Assembly: GCA_038396585.1 (NCBI GenBank)
Contig: CP121691.1
Location: forward strand, 1,612,001 to 1,676,000
DNA from: Vallitaleaceae bacterium 9-2
GTDB taxonomy: Bacteria > Bacillota > Clostridia > Lachnospirales > Vallitaleaceae
DNA: 64,000 bases
Direction: 5' to 3'
A model generated the notes under the pieces. The model ran no database searches. It was not told the origin of the DNA and saw only the letters and a program-made list of their open reading frames with translations. Both the position numbers and the translations under genes were made by a program. The first letter of the stretch is position 1. The number at the start of each line of letters is the position of its first letter. Positions 1-10,394 of the stretch are shown piece after piece.

Positions 1-546
1 ATTGATTATATCGGAGATCTCAATGCTTTTGAAGAAACCTTAATCGTTCATGCGCAGATAGCGGATTATTTTGGATATAAGTTGAGTATCCATTCGGGTA
101 GTGACAAGTTCCGTGTGTTTAGTTTGATTGGAAAACACACTCATGGACGTTTTCATGTAAAAACAGCTGGAACAAATTGGCTAGAGGCAGTGCGCTTGGT
201 TGCACAAGAAAATCCGGCACTATATCGAAAAATGCACATCTATGCATTAGAACATTTCCATGAAGCAAAACAGTATTATCATGTGACGACAGATATACAT
301 GCGATTCAAGATATTCACCAGGTATCGGATATAGATTTGCCTGCATATATGGATGATGATAATGCAAGACAGCTTTTACATATTACTTATGGACTTTTGC
401 TTCAGGCGAAAGATCAGAATCAAAATTTCATGTTCAAAAATGCGTTTTATAGAACGCTTGTAGAGAATGAAGATAAATATGCTCAGGGGTTAATAAAGCA
501 TATTGGTAAGCATATCGCTTATCTTGGCATCAAAGAAAAAGAATAA
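1..546 (+). CDS. uxaE: Tagaturonate epimerase UxaE, 3' part
   Basis: The reading frame is open from the first base of the window, so this is the C-terminal 181 residues of a longer protein whose start lies outside. The translated sequence has the conserved core of the UxaE family, with the motifs YKLSIHSGSDKF and FHVKTAGTNWLEA, typical of tagaturonate 3-epimerases that convert D-tagaturonate to D-fructuronate in the isomerase-type galacturonate pathway. The downstream products of that route are handled by KDG kinase and KDPG aldolase, both encoded about 28 kb further on. The TTG at position 82 is an internal leucine codon, not a start. A hairpin terminator follows. Family assignment is from remembered motifs and is fairly secure; substrate specificity is inference. 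Confidence 0.82.
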   Translation: MDYIGDLNAFEETLIVHAQIADYFGYKLSIHSGSDKFRVFSLIGKHTHGRFHVKTAGTNWLEAVRLVAQENPALYRKMHIYALEHFHEAKQYYHVTTDIHAIQDIHQVSDIDLPAYMDDDNARQLLHITYGLLLQAKDQNQNFMFKNAFYRTLVENEDKYAQGLIKHIGKHIAYLGIKEKE

Positions 547-583
547 AATGTAATATATATAATTTATTGTAAAATACTACTAG

Positions 584-618
584 ACACCCAACTTTAATCC
601 AAGAAAAGTTGGGTGTTT
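584..618 (+). terminator. Intrinsic terminator after uxaE
   Basis: A perfect 12-bp stem (ACACCCAACTTT at 584-595 with AAAGTTGGGTGT at 605-616) around a 9-nt loop, followed by only a short T run. It closes the uxaE transcript before the chemosensory operon. Confidence 0.75.
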
Positions 619-642
619 CAATGAAAACATAAGGGCTTCAAC

Positions 643-671
643 GTGACAAGTGTAAAAACTTGTGATAAAAT
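643..671 (+). promoter_or_regulatory. Candidate promoter for the chemosensory operon
   Basis: GTGACA at 643-648, 17-nt spacer, TAAAAT at 666-671. The spacer contains an inverted repeat, ACAAGT and ACTTGT, so a regulator may bind here. If used, it gives a leader of about 450 nt before cheY. Confidence 0.5.
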
Positions 672-1128
672 ATATAAATAAGTAAATACTATCATTGAAC
701 TAAAAATAGGATAAAATCATCAAGGGGACATAAGTAATAACCAAAGCAAATGACAAGAGGGAGTGATTTGTTTGAAGGTACTTGTCAAATGGCAAGAGAG
801 AATTAATAAGGTGGTTGTTATTCCATATTTTTCATATCAATTTTCTTTTTCCATATTCGATACGCAAATATATAAAATATAAGACGCACTTGAGTTGTTG
901 AGTGAACGTCAATTTAACTGAACCTTTTTCTGCATGTAAAAAAGGCGGTGAATAATAAGAGGTAACGGATTGAGGAGAGTATTTTGGGGAGCGAAAGGTC
1001 AACAAATCATAGATAGACAATCTCTAAAATTCCGAGCTATTTTAAATTTCATGAAGCAATAGAGGAAAATTCTTTTCCTTTATTTCGTGTACATAAAATT
1101 CATCAAAATTAAGGATAGGAGGAAGAAA
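672..1128 (+). other. Long non-coding leader upstream of cheY
   Basis: About 450 bases with no credible gene. Visible structure: GACAAG/CTTGTC arms near 751 and 782, a bulged 8-bp hairpin at 883-910 (GACGCACT with AGTG-AA-CGTC), and an A/T-rich hairpin at 923-945 (CCTTTTT with AAAAAGG). I compared it by eye with the conserved cores of c-di-GMP, TPP and other common riboswitches and recognised none. It may be a plain 5' UTR or an unknown regulatory RNA. Confidence 0.4.
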
Positions 1129-1488
1129 ATGAAAAGGTTAATGATTGTAGATGATGCAGCGTTCATGCGAGCAACGATAAAAAGAATGCTTGATAGCCAT
1201 GAATATGAAGTGGTTGCTGAAGCTCCAGATGGAAGTGAAGCTGTAAAGCTATATAAACAGTATCAACCGGACATTACAACAATGGACATTACCATGCCGA
1301 ATATGACAGGAATTGAAGCGCTCAAAGCAATAAAGCTATATGATGCCAATGCAAAAATTGTTATGGTTACCTCGATGGGACAAGAAAGTTTTATTCGAGA
1401 GGCAATTATGAACGGAGCCTCTTCATTTATTGTTAAACCATTCCAAAAGGAGAAATTGTTAGAAGTATTAGATGGTATAACGAAATAG
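1129..1488 (+). CDS. cheY: CheY chemotaxis response regulator
   Basis: A 119-residue single receiver domain. The acidic pocket is Asp8/Asp9, the phospho-acceptor is Asp53 in the segment TMDITMPNMTG, and the conserved lysine lies in FIVKPFQ near the C-terminus. No output domain is present, as expected for a protein that acts by binding a partner after phosphotransfer from CheA. I chose ATG 1129 because AGGAGG sits 8 bases upstream; the reading frame extends to 1087 but that stretch encodes a basic, non-homologous leader. It is the first gene of an operon with cheA 10 bases downstream. Confident family call. The motility or cellular output it controls is not shown in the window, since no flagellar or pilus genes are present. 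Confidence 0.93.
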   Translation: MKRLMIVDDAAFMRATIKRMLDSHEYEVVAEAPDGSEAVKLYKQYQPDITTMDITMPNMTGIEALKAIKLYDANAKIVMVTSMGQESFIREAIMNGASSFIVKPFQKEKLLEVLDGITK

Positions 1489-1498
1489 GAGGAATAGC

Positions 1499-3577
1499 AT
1501 GAGTAAGTCGTATATAGATGAACCGATGACAGAAGCTTTTGTTTATGAGACCTCGCAAATCGTAGAGACATTGGAAGAGGTTATTATAGCTAGTGAAAAA
1601 GTAGGAATGTTTAGTGCGGAGTCCATCAATGAAATCTTTAGATTTATGCATACAATCAAGGGCTCTTCAGCAATGATGATGTTTAATGATATGAGTACTC
1701 TTGCACATCGTTTGGAAGATATATTTTATGTTATTCGAGAAGACATGGAGATATCTTATGATTTTACGGTGCTTATTGATTTAATATTGGAAAGCATTGA
1801 TTACTTTAAAATAGAATTGATGAAAGTGAAAAATGGGGAGAACCCCGATGGTGATCAATCTGTTTTATTAAGTCAAGTTTCAAGTTATTTAGAGGCAATA
1901 AAAACCCCGGATACGACCGTCGTAAAGCCAAAAGAAGAACCACAGCAAAAATATTATATCCGTCCAAACAAAAAAGACCAAAATGTTCAATGCTACCAGG
2001 CAATTATATGGTATAAGCCAGATGCAGAGATGGAGAATATACGTGCCTACACAGTTGTTCATAATATCGCTGATTTGGTTGAAGAAGTTGTTTATTCACC
2101 AGCAGATATTATTGAAAACGATAAATCCGCAGACGAAATTCGTCAGCATGGGTTTAAGCTTTTGATGCAGACAACCAGTACAAAAGAAGCCATAAAGTCC
2201 TATCTAGAAGGCACCATCTTTATGGAAAAGCTGGAGTTTGAATCTATTACAGAGCAACAGTACGCTGAATTTTTAGCAGCACAAAGCCAACCGGAAGAAT
2301 CCAATGAAATCAAGATTCCGGAAACATCAAAAAAATATGTAGAAAGTCAAGAAAAAAAAGAAAAACAAGATATTTCAATCAATACAAAACAAAGCATGAT
2401 TAGTGTGAATATCGATAAGTTGGATAAACTTATGGACATGGTAGGTGAGTTGGTTATAGCAGAAGCCATGGTCACTCAAAATCCAGAGATGATTGACCTA
2501 GAAATTGAAAGCTTTGATAAGGCGTCAAGACAATTGCACAAAATCACTGGAGAGCTTCAAGATATGGTCATGGCCATTCGCATGATTCCGCTTTCAAAAA
2601 CATTTATGAAAATGCATCGCATCGTTCGTGACATGACGCGTCGATTAGATAAGCAAGTTCAATTAGAAGTTTTTGGTGAAGAAACTGAAGTAGATAAAAA
2701 TATTATAGAAAAGATTGCTGACCCATTGATGCATATTATCCGTAATGCTATTGACCATGGGATTGAAAGTGCATCTGAGAGGATAGAGAAAGGAAAATCA
2801 TCTCAAGGCAGTATTATATTAGAAGCAAAAAATTCAGGTAGTGATGTATTAATTTGTATAAAAGATGATGGAAAGGGTTTGGATAAGAAAAAGTTATATG
2901 ACAAAGCGATTGATCAAGGTTTAATCAATTCTTCTTTTGGGGAATTATCAGATCGAGAGTTGTATCACTTGATTTTACATCCGGGATTTTCCACAAAAGA
3001 AGAGGTGACAGAATTTTCAGGAAGAGGCGTTGGCATGGATGTTGTTGCCAAAAATATTGAAAGTGTTGGAGGAACTGTCCTTGTGGACAGTGTCCCAGGG
3101 GAAGGAACAACAATCACCTTAAAGATTCCTCTTACATTAGCGATTATAGAAGGAATGAATATTAAAGTAGGTCATTCAAGATTTACCCTTCCTATCGTGA
3201 CCATAAGAGAATCATTTAGACCTCAAAACTCAGAAATCATAAAAGATACACATGGACAGGAGATGATTATGGTTCGGGGACTTTGCTATCCGATTGTCCG
3301 TTTGAAAGAGGAGTATGATATACCTCATGGAGAAGAAGATGTTGAAAAAGGAATCTTAATCATGGTAGAAGAAGACAATAAATCTTGCTGCATTTTTGCC
3401 GATGAATTGTTGGGGCAGCAACAAGTCGTTGTCAAAGCATTACCGGAATATGTTAAAAAATATAAACAAATAAAAGGACTTGGAGGATGTACGCTCTTAG
3501 GTGACGGAAGTATCAGTCTCATACTCGATGTTGGAGAATTTAACTTGTCAAACGTTAATGCAAAAGTTCAAGTATAA
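1499..3577 (+). CDS. cheA: CheA chemotaxis histidine kinase
   Basis: A 692-residue kinase with the usual CheA order: N-terminal Hpt/P1 domain with phospho-acceptor His51 (FMHTIKGSSAMM), a P2-like segment around 150-260, a P3 dimerisation helix pair starting near 305 (ISVNIDKLDKLMDMVGELV), a P4 ATPase with N box NAIDHGIE and G box GRGVGMDVV, and a C-terminal CheW-like P5 domain. All catalytic motifs look intact. It autophosphorylates on ATP and passes phosphate to the CheY and CheB of this operon, and perhaps to the extra receiver proteins further down. RBS AGGAGG precedes ATG 1499; cheW follows after 12 bases. Confidence 0.95.
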   Translation: MSKSYIDEPMTEAFVYETSQIVETLEEVIIASEKVGMFSAESINEIFRFMHTIKGSSAMMMFNDMSTLAHRLEDIFYVIREDMEISYDFTVLIDLILESIDYFKIELMKVKNGENPDGDQSVLLSQVSSYLEAIKTPDTTVVKPKEEPQQKYYIRPNKKDQNVQCYQAIIWYKPDAEMENIRAYTVVHNIADLVEEVVYSPADIIENDKSADEIRQHGFKLLMQTTSTKEAIKSYLEGTIFMEKLEFESITEQQYAEFLAAQSQPEESNEIKIPETSKKYVESQEKKEKQDISINTKQSMISVNIDKLDKLMDMVGELVIAEAMVTQNPEMIDLEIESFDKASRQLHKITGELQDMVMAIRMIPLSKTFMKMHRIVRDMTRRLDKQVQLEVFGEETEVDKNIIEKIADPLMHIIRNAIDHGIESASERIEKGKSSQGSIILEAKNSGSDVLICIKDDGKGLDKKKLYDKAIDQGLINSSFGELSDRELYHLILHPGFSTKEEVTEFSGRGVGMDVVAKNIESVGGTVLVDSVPGEGTTITLKIPLTLAIIEGMNIKVGHSRFTLPIVTIRESFRPQNSEIIKDTHGQEMIMVRGLCYPIVRLKEEYDIPHGEEDVEKGILIMVEEDNKSCCIFADELLGQQQVVVKALPEYVKKYKQIKGLGGCTLLGDGSISLILDVGEFNLSNVNAKVQV

Positions 3578-3589
3578 AGAGGTGAAGAC

Positions 3590-4087
3590 ATGAATGAAGA
3601 AATGAATATCGTTCAAGAAGATTTAGAAGAGGATACTCAAAAAGGAAAATTTTTAACTTTTTGTCTCGGGGAAGAATCCTATGGGATTGATATCATGTAT
3701 GTTACAGAAATCGTAGGTATACAGCCGATAACTGTTGTTCCGGAACTACCGGATTTCATTAAGGGCATCATTAATCTTAGAGGAACCATTATTCTAGTAA
3801 TGGACGCAAGAGTCAAGTTTAAAAAAGAAATAAAGCAATACAACGACCGAACATGCATTATCGTTATTGATGTGTTGGATTTGTCAATAGGGATTATTGT
3901 TGATGCTGTCTCAGAAGTGTTGAATATTAGTGAAGAAAATATTGTCCCACCGCCTAATTTAAATGCGGGAGCCAGAAAGTACATTAAAGGTGTGGGAAAG
4001 AGCGAAAACAATGTAACATTAATTCTTGATTGTGAAACTTTATTGGATGAAAATGAAATTGATGAGATCAAGGGAAGTAATGAATAG
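3590..4087 (+). CDS. cheW: CheW coupling protein
   Basis: A 165-residue CheW-type SH3-like protein, with the family pattern [19 protein letters not shown] near the N-terminus and [14 protein letters not shown] in the middle. It links chemoreceptors to CheA. A roughly 20-residue acidic extension precedes the domain. RBS GAGGTG lies 7 bases before the ATG. It overlaps no neighbour; the receptor gene begins 10 bases after the stop, so the receptor, CheW and CheA are made together and likely form one dedicated array. Confidence 0.93.
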   Translation: MNEEMNIVQEDLEEDTQKGKFLTFCLGEESYGIDIMYVTEIVGIQPITVVPELPDFIKGIINLRGTIILVMDARVKFKKEIKQYNDRTCIIVIDVLDLSIGIIVDAVSEVLNISEENIVPPPNLNAGARKYIKGVGKSENNVTLILDCETLLDENEIDEIKGSNE

Positions 4088-4097
4088 GAGGATGTAT

Positions 4098-5789
4098 ATG
4101 AAAGGGTTCTTGAACATGAAAATCACAGCAAAACTTATTACTGCATTTGTACTTGTAGCTATTGTCGCTGGAATTGTAGGCCTTGTTGGTATTAATAACA
4201 TGCGAACGATTGATGCCAATGGTCAAATTATCTATTCGAATATGACAGTACCATTAGCAGAAGCAGCAGAAATGGCTACGTTGTTTCAAAAGGTACGGGT
4301 ATATACACGTGATATGATACTTGAAGATGATCCGGAAAAGATTGAAGAAAAGTATCGCACCATTACAACGATTGTTGATGAACTTGATGTAATATCAACC
4401 TCCTTTGGCAATAAAGCGGTGTCTCAAGAAATGAAAGATGCGTTTGAACATTTCTTACAGACACGAAGAGAATTTGGGGCTATACTACCAATGTTTTATG
4501 AATTGTGTATAGAAAATGAAGATGTTAAGGCATATGCCTTAATAAATGGGGATATGCGTATTGCAGCAGACAATGAGCAAGAAGCCATTGATGCAATGGT
4601 CGATATGAAGGTTGAAGATGCCGAGAAGAAAGCAGAAGAAAATAATGCGGTTACGCTAGGATCTATTACAGTAATGATGATACTTATTGGCGGAGCAGTT
4701 ATATTAGCAATAGGATTAGGTATTATTATTGCACGTGTTATTAGTAAACCGCTGGTTCAAATGGTAAACGCCGCGAATCAAATAGCAGAAGGTAATTTAG
4801 CAATTGAGATCACAGTTGATCGAAAAGATGAAGTAGGAATGCTCTCAAAAGCGTTCAAAACAATGACGAAAAATATCAATAATGTTATGACGAACATTAA
4901 TTCTGCGTCTGAACAAGTAGCTTCTGGATCGCGCCAAGTCTCTGATTCAAGTATGTCCTTGTCTCAAGGTGCTACAGAACAAGCAAGTTCCATTGAAGAA
5001 TTGACAGCGTCAATAGAACAGATTGCTTCTCAAACACGACAAAATGCTTCAAATGCTGAAAAAGCTGAAGAAATGGCGACATCTGCACAAAAATATGCGG
5101 AACAAGGAAATACTCAAATGACGGATATGTTAAAAGCCATGGAAGAAATCAATGATTCCTCCAATAATATTAGTAAAATTATTAAAGTCATTGATGATAT
5201 AGCCTTCCAGACAAATATTCTTGCATTAAATGCAGCTGTTGAAGCAGCGCGTGCGGGTCAACATGGTAAAGGATTTGCGGTGGTAGCAGAAGAGGTTAGA
5301 AACCTTGCGGCTAGATCTGCAAGTGCAGCCAAAGAGACAACTGCAATGATTGAAGGCTCAATACATAAAGTTGAAGGTGGTACAAAAATAGCAAATGAAA
5401 CGGCAGAAGCACTTAATAAAATTGTTGAAGGGGTATCTCAAGCAACGTCTTTAGTTGGATCCATCGCAACAGCTTCCCAAGAACAAGCGTTAGGTGTAGA
5501 TCAGATTAATCAAGGGATTTCGCAGATTTCAGATGTTGTTCAAACAACAAGTGCGACCGCACAAGAAACGGCTGCGGCAAGTGAGGAACTATCTGGACAA
5601 GCCGATATGCTAAAATCGCAAGTTGCAACATTTAAGCTTCGCAACATACAAAAAAGCGATGGCTCAGAAGCAATTGATCCCGAAGTACTAAAAATGCTTG
5701 AAAGTATGAAGAATAATGATGCAAATCATAGAGAAAAGAAAAGAAATCGAAAAATATCGCTTAGTGATACGGAGTTTGAAAAATATTAG
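4098..5789 (+). CDS. Methyl-accepting chemotaxis protein
   Basis: A 563-residue receptor from ATG 4098, chosen because AGGAGG lies 7 bases upstream (the frame is open back to 4026 inside cheW). TM1 is near residues 10-33, a small four-helix-bundle-like extracytoplasmic domain follows, TM2 is near 187-213, then a HAMP domain and a long signalling hairpin containing the hallmark segments [14 protein letters not shown] and [13 protein letters not shown]. The C-terminus is a basic, hydrophilic tail ([10 protein letters not shown]) and lacks the NWETF-type CheR tether. The ligand is unknown; the sensor domain is too generic to predict one. It sits between cheW and cheR in the operon. Confidence 0.92.
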   Translation: MKGFLNMKITAKLITAFVLVAIVAGIVGLVGINNMRTIDANGQIIYSNMTVPLAEAAEMATLFQKVRVYTRDMILEDDPEKIEEKYRTITTIVDELDVISTSFGNKAVSQEMKDAFEHFLQTRREFGAILPMFYELCIENEDVKAYALINGDMRIAADNEQEAIDAMVDMKVEDAEKKAEENNAVTLGSITVMMILIGGAVILAIGLGIIIARVISKPLVQMVNAANQIAEGNLAIEITVDRKDEVGMLSKAFKTMTKNINNVMTNINSASEQVASGSRQVSDSSMSLSQGATEQASSIEELTASIEQIASQTRQNASNAEKAEEMATSAQKYAEQGNTQMTDMLKAMEEINDSSNNISKIIKVIDDIAFQTNILALNAAVEAARAGQHGKGFAVVAEEVRNLAARSASAAKETTAMIEGSIHKVEGGTKIANETAEALNKIVEGVSQATSLVGSIATASQEQALGVDQINQGISQISDVVQTTSATAQETAAASEELSGQADMLKSQVATFKLRNIQKSDGSEAIDPEVLKMLESMKNNDANHREKKRNRKISLSDTEFEKY

Positions 5790-5843
5790 AGGTACCTGAT
5801 TATCCATAGCTTATATCCTGCCAACATGGAAAGGGGTTTGTTT

Positions 5844-6659
5844 ATGATAAAAATATCGGATGATGAGTTTAGGGTATTAGCGGATTATATAAAAGAGCAT
5901 AGCGGCATCCACTTAAAGGAGCAGAAAAAGGCGCTATTGGTGAGTCGTTTAAGCAGTCTCTTAAATGAAATGGGTATGGATAGTTTGATGACTTACTATA
6001 AGCATTTAAAAGAGGATCAGGAAGGTGAGGAGCTTAGCCGACTTGTCGATCGAATTACAACAAACCATACCTATTTTATGAGAGAAGCTGAGCATTTTTC
6101 TTATTTTTCAGAGACAGTATTACCTTTTTGGGAGAAAAATGCAAAGAATAAAGACTTACGCATATGGTGTGCTGCAAGTTCAACAGGGGAGGAACCATAC
6201 GCATTAGCCATGTTGCTTGAGGATTATTTTAAAATGAAACCTGTTAAGTGGGATAAAAAACTTTTGGCAACAGATTTGTCCTTAAATGCTTTGTCCAAGG
6301 CAAAGCAAGGAGTTTACTCGGCAGATAAAGTAAAGACGTTGTCACGAATTTGGGTATTGAATTATTTTGATAAGATTACCAAAGATGATTATCAGATAAA
6401 GTCAAAACTTAAACAAGAAGTGATTTTTAGACGTTTTAATTTGATGGAGCCTGTGTTTAGCTTTAAGAAAAAATTTCATGTAGTCTTTTGTAGAAATGTA
6501 ATGATATATTTTGACAATGACACCAAAGAGCGACTTATTAAAAAAATATATGATCAGATGGAATATGGAGGCTATTTATTTATAGGGCATTCAGAATCCA
6601 TTAATCGTGAAACGACAGAGTTTAAGTATATTAAACCTGCAGTATACAGAAAAATATAA
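5844..6659 (+). CDS. cheR: CheR receptor methyltransferase
   Basis: A 271-residue SAM-dependent glutamate O-methyltransferase. The N-terminal helical CheR domain is followed by the Rossmann domain with RIWCAASSTGEEPYALAM (SAM site), ATDLSLNAL, and FCRNVMIYF, all family hallmarks. It methylates the MCP and opposes CheB. The frame allows an ATG at 5826, but the GGGG Shine-Dalgarno element lies inside that extension and is correctly spaced for ATG 5844. The 54-base gap to the MCP and the 13-base gap to cheB fit a single operon. Confidence 0.93.
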   Translation: MIKISDDEFRVLADYIKEHSGIHLKEQKKALLVSRLSSLLNEMGMDSLMTYYKHLKEDQEGEELSRLVDRITTNHTYFMREAEHFSYFSETVLPFWEKNAKNKDLRIWCAASSTGEEPYALAMLLEDYFKMKPVKWDKKLLATDLSLNALSKAKQGVYSADKVKTLSRIWVLNYFDKITKDDYQIKSKLKQEVIFRRFNLMEPVFSFKKKFHVVFCRNVMIYFDNDTKERLIKKIYDQMEYGGYLFIGHSESINRETTEFKYIKPAVYRKI

Positions 6660-6672
6660 CCGGGAGGACCGT

Positions 6673-7680
6673 ATGAGTATTCGTGTACTAGTTGTTGATG
6701 ATAGTCTATTGTTTAGACAAATACTTGCAAAAGGCATTCAAACGGATACGGAGATAAAGGTTGTAGCTACAGCAACGGATCCGTTTGATGCAAGAGACAA
6801 AATATTAGAATTTGAACCGGATGTCGTAACTTGTGATATAGAGATGCCAAAAATGAATGGGATTGAGTTTGTCAAACGTTTGATACCTCAGTATCCTGTT
6901 CCGGTAATCGTTGTTAGCTCTTTAAATGATAAAGTGTTTGATGCAATGGATGCAGGAGCAGTTGAATTTGTGGTAAAACCAAATGCCGGATCCCCAGAGA
7001 GTGTTCAAAAGTTTATTGTGAACCTTATTCAAAAAATAAAGGCTGCTTCCAAAGCGACAGTGGTTGTTCAAAACCCCAAAGACTTGGTTGAAAGCAAAGC
7101 AAAGCAAGTAAAAAAACATGAACTTATTGCCATTGGAGCTTCAACAGGTGGAACTGAAGCCATTTACTCAGTGCTAAGTCAATTACCCCTTGGTTTACCA
7201 GGGATAGTAATTGTTCAGCATATTCCGCCTGTCTTTTCAAGGATGTTTGCGGAACGTTTGAACAAACAAACACATTTTCATGTAAAAGAAGCTACTAATG
7301 GAGATATAATACAGCGTGATCATGTATATCTAGCACCTGGAGACAAACACATGGAAGTGAAAAAAGCAGAACATGGATATTTTCTTAAGGTTTTTGAAGG
7401 AGAAAAAGTCAACGGGCATTGCCCTTCAGTAGACATATTATTTCATTCAGTGGCGCAAACGCTTGGAGATCGAGCATTAGGTGTGATTCTCACGGGTATG
7501 GGCTATGATGGAGCTAAGGGCATTACAGTAATGAAGCGTAAGGGAGCTGTAACTTTGGGACAAGATGCAGCATCTTCTGTGGTATATGGCATGCCAAAAG
7601 CAGCTTATGAGCTTGGGGGAATATCTAAGCAGACGTCGTTAAGTTTTATGGGGCATCATATTATGAAGTTATTGCAATAG
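6673..7680 (+). CDS. cheB: CheB protein-glutamate methylesterase
   Basis: A 335-residue two-domain protein. The receiver domain (about 1-125) has Asp10 and phospho-acceptor Asp55. The linker around 130-148 leads to the methylesterase domain with the catalytic triad Ser157 (AIGASTGGTEA), His183 (VQHIPPVFS) and Asp279 (LTGMGYDGAKG). It removes methyl groups from the MCP when phosphorylated by CheA and may also deamidate receptor glutamines, since no cheD is seen here. ATG 6673 is preceded by GGGAGG; the frame is open upstream to 6607 inside cheR but without homology. Confidence 0.94.
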   Translation: MSIRVLVVDDSLLFRQILAKGIQTDTEIKVVATATDPFDARDKILEFEPDVVTCDIEMPKMNGIEFVKRLIPQYPVPVIVVSSLNDKVFDAMDAGAVEFVVKPNAGSPESVQKFIVNLIQKIKAASKATVVVQNPKDLVESKAKQVKKHELIAIGASTGGTEAIYSVLSQLPLGLPGIVIVQHIPPVFSRMFAERLNKQTHFHVKEATNGDIIQRDHVYLAPGDKHMEVKKAEHGYFLKVFEGEKVNGHCPSVDILFHSVAQTLGDRALGVILTGMGYDGAKGITVMKRKGAVTLGQDAASSVVYGMPKAAYELGGISKQTSLSFMGHHIMKLLQ

Positions 7681-7709
7681 TGGTTATATAATGAATCAGA
7701 GGTGAGCGT

Positions 7710-9965
7710 ATGTATGACCAGTTAGATTTCTATAAGGTTGTTGACACTCTTGGTGATGGGATTATTTGTGTCAATGATGAAAATAAAGTTGTATATATGA
7801 ATCAACGGGCTGCAAAAATCATTGATGCCCCGCATAAAATCCAGAGTAACGCTTCGATTGAGACCTGTTTTAATATTTGCACAGAAAAGTCGGGAACAAT
7901 CATTGCTGATATTATCAGTGATGTTAAGCGTACGATGAAACCACGTGGTTTAGTAAAGGATGCTTTTATTGTTAATCATGAACAGGAAAAAGTATATCTA
8001 TCAGCGAGTATTTCTCCGATTGAGATGAAGGGAAGTCTATACATTAGCATTAATTTTCGAGAAATTACAAAAATAAAATTATTGGAATTGGAAAATATTG
8101 AACAAAAGAAAAACTTTGAGACGATATTTAACCGATTGCCTCTAGGAATTATTATTGTCAATAAAGAATTAAAAGTGCTGCAAGTTAATCCGTTTATGAT
8201 TCATCATTTCCAAATTGATGTACAGCAAAATATGGATATTATTTTAGGAAAGTTATTGCGTTGCTCGAGAATTGGAGATGAGCGGTGCGGGATTGACCAT
8301 CGATGTGAAGAATGTCTAATTAAGAAAAACGTGTATTTGTTAACGGAACAAGATGAAGAGTATGTGACAGGACAAGTCAAGTTTGAGCGCAATATCGATG
8401 ACATGGATATCATTAAACATTATCAAATTGGGTTTGTTCGATTGCAAAGGAAAAAAGAAGAACAGATTATGTTGATTATCCAAGATATTACTGAATTGAT
8501 TGAAAATGAAAAGCGGATCAATGATGCAAAAGAAGAAGCGGAACGTGCTAACAAACTTAAAAGTGAGTTTTTGTCCAATATGAGTCATGAAATACGCACA
8601 CCACTTAATGGAATTATAGGGATGATTGATCTATCAAAACGCAGTGTAAAAGATCAAGAGGTCATCGATTATCTTAATACAGCAAAGACATCAAGCATAA
8701 ATCTGCTTGAAATAATCAATAGTGTTTTGGATATATCAAAAATTGAAGCCGGTAAATTTGTGATTTATCGTAAAATGTTTAATTTAAAAAAAATGTTGGA
8801 AGAAGTCTATTTTGAAAATAAGGCGAAAATTAAAAGCACGGCAGTTGAATTACGTATAGATGCTTATAATTATCCAATTGAAGTGTTCAAATCAGATAGT
8901 CTAAGAATAAAGCAAGTCTTGAATAACCTTGTTGATAATGCAATAAAATTTACGGAAAAAGGAACAATATATATCGGGTATCAAATAGTAAAAAAGAGTG
9001 ACACTTATGATTTTATGGTCACCATTAGCGATACAGGCATAGGGATGGATGCATCATATCAGGAAAATCTTTATGAAAATTTTTCTCAAGAAGATGGATC
9101 GTATACACGCCAAAAGGGAGGCACGGGCTTAGGATTAGCCATTTCAAAAAGTATTGTTGAAAAGATGCAAGGAAGTATTTTGTGTGAAAGTACGCTTGGA
9201 AAAGGTACGACGTTCACATTGCATTTTTATTTAGAAGAACAAGATTCAACGACATTGAGTATGCAAACAGCAGAGGATACCATTGAAGAAAAACCCATGC
9301 ATATTCCGTCAAGAAAAGGGCGCATTCTTCTTGCTGAAGATGATCCCATAAATCAAAAAATAGTTAAGACACAATTGGAAAATGATGGGCATATAGTAGA
9401 AGTTGCAGTTAATGGCAAGCAAGCCGTTGAATATTATGAGAAAAATCAAAATTATGATTTGGTATTAATGGATATCCAAATGCCAGTCATGAGTGGTTTA
9501 GATGCAACAGATCATATAAGAAGTCTGCAGGAGAAGAAAAGAATTCCAATTATTGCTCTAACGGCATTAGCCTTAAAGGAAGACAAAGAAAAAATTATGC
9601 AGCATGACTTTGATCTATACATAACAAAACCGATTCAGCTTGTACAACTTCAAAATATTGTCATGGATATTTTAAATGTACAGGATATCGATTTATATGA
9701 TCGGGCAAAAACCAATGACAAGGCTCAACTTTTGATAAAAGAGCTTTTAAAAAGTATGCAATACGAAGGGGAAACTTATGATTTCGTTAAAATTAATAAT
9801 CAAGCAGAGATTTTGTTTGATGTGATCGATCAGTATCCTTCTGATCAACTAAGGCGCAATGCACTTCGATTAAAGATGAAGCTTAGAAAAAACAATCCAG
9901 AAAAAATGAAAGTGTTGCTTAATCAGATGCTGCTAGATTTAGAAGAGGATGTATTGCAAAAGTAG
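7710..9965 (+). CDS. Hybrid PAS histidine kinase with receiver domain
   Basis: A 751-residue soluble hybrid kinase; no membrane segment is visible. Order: PAS1 (about 5-120), PAS2 (about 135-265), HisKA with His293 in [13 protein letters not shown], HATPase with [10 protein letters not shown] and [11 protein letters not shown], receiver (about 538-655) with Asp588 in [11 protein letters not shown], then about 95 residues of helical, unassigned C-terminus without an evident Hpt histidine. PAS2 carries four clustered cysteines (185, 193, 199, 202), a pattern suggestive of metal or Fe-S binding or redox sensing. RBS GAGGTGAG precedes ATG 7710. It lies 29 bases after cheB and 28 before a lone receiver, so it is probably part of the same signalling unit. 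The signal is unknown. Confidence 0.9.
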   Translation: MYDQLDFYKVVDTLGDGIICVNDENKVVYMNQRAAKIIDAPHKIQSNASIETCFNICTEKSGTIIADIISDVKRTMKPRGLVKDAFIVNHEQEKVYLSASISPIEMKGSLYISINFREITKIKLLELENIEQKKNFETIFNRLPLGIIIVNKELKVLQVNPFMIHHFQIDVQQNMDIILGKLLRCSRIGDERCGIDHRCEECLIKKNVYLLTEQDEEYVTGQVKFERNIDDMDIIKHYQIGFVRLQRKKEEQIMLIIQDITELIENEKRINDAKEEAERANKLKSEFLSNMSHEIRTPLNGIIGMIDLSKRSVKDQEVIDYLNTAKTSSINLLEIINSVLDISKIEAGKFVIYRKMFNLKKMLEEVYFENKAKIKSTAVELRIDAYNYPIEVFKSDSLRIKQVLNNLVDNAIKFTEKGTIYIGYQIVKKSDTYDFMVTISDTGIGMDASYQENLYENFSQEDGSYTRQKGGTGLGLAISKSIVEKMQGSILCESTLGKGTTFTLHFYLEEQDSTTLSMQTAEDTIEEKPMHIPSRKGRILLAEDDPINQKIVKTQLENDGHIVEVAVNGKQAVEYYEKNQNYDLVLMDIQMPVMSGLDATDHIRSLQEKKRIPIIALTALALKEDKEKIMQHDFDLYITKPIQLVQLQNIVMDILNVQDIDLYDRAKTNDKAQLLIKELLKSMQYEGETYDFVKINNQAEILFDVIDQYPSDQLRRNALRLKMKLRKNNPEKMKVLLNQMLLDLEEDVLQK

Positions 9966-9993
9966 GCATTACAAGTGGACAAGGAGGACGTAT

Positions 9994-10386
9994 ATGTTGA
10001 AAATATTAATCGCAGAAGATGATATGGTTAGTCGAAAGTTGCTTTGGAAAGTTTTAGATGAATATGGAGAATGTGATTTGGTGGTCAATGGTCTAGAAGC
10101 TATTGATGCACATATGATGTCTATAGAAGATCAAGAGTTTTATGACTTGATTTGTCTAGATATTATGATGCCTAAAGTTGATGGCGCGAAAGTATTAAAG
10201 ACGATTCGAGATCTCGAAATGCAATATGAGGTCAAAAAAAAAGCTAAGATAATCATGATTACAGCACTCTCAGAGACAGAGGTTGTTGATGATACCTTTA
10301 GCAAGGGAGCAGATGCATATGCGACCAAACCCCTTGATATTGATAAATTCGTTGAAGTAATGAAGAACCTTAAATTGATTGAGTAG
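9994..10386 (+). CDS. Stand-alone receiver domain protein
   Basis: A 130-residue single receiver domain with Asp9/Asp10, phospho-acceptor Asp56 (CLDIMMPKVDGAKVL) and Lys in YATKPLD. No DNA-binding or enzymatic output follows. It is more similar in style to receivers of hybrid kinases than to the CheY of this operon and is the likely partner of the hybrid kinase directly upstream. ATG 9994 has AAGGAGGACG just upstream; the longer frame starting inside the kinase gene is not credible. The next gene begins 8 bases after the stop, linking it to the J-domain protein as a possible output. Confidence 0.9.
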   Translation: MLKILIAEDDMVSRKLLWKVLDEYGECDLVVNGLEAIDAHMMSIEDQEFYDLICLDIMMPKVDGAKVLKTIRDLEMQYEVKKKAKIIMITALSETEVVDDTFSKGADAYATKPLDIDKFVEVMKNLKLIE

Positions 10387-10394
10387 AGGACACT

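Noticed and set aside
832-1020. 62-codon minus-strand frame in the cheY leader
   Set aside because: No ribosome site, no recognisable domain and low-complexity composition.
672-1128. Possible c-di-GMP riboswitch before the che operon
   Set aside because: The conserved aptamer core segments were not found by eye.
4525-4542. Perfect palindrome TTAAGGCATATGCCTTAA inside the MCP gene, sharing the GGCATATGCC core with the ORP-like operators
   Set aside because: It lies in the middle of a conserved coding region far from any promoter; most likely chance from codon choice.
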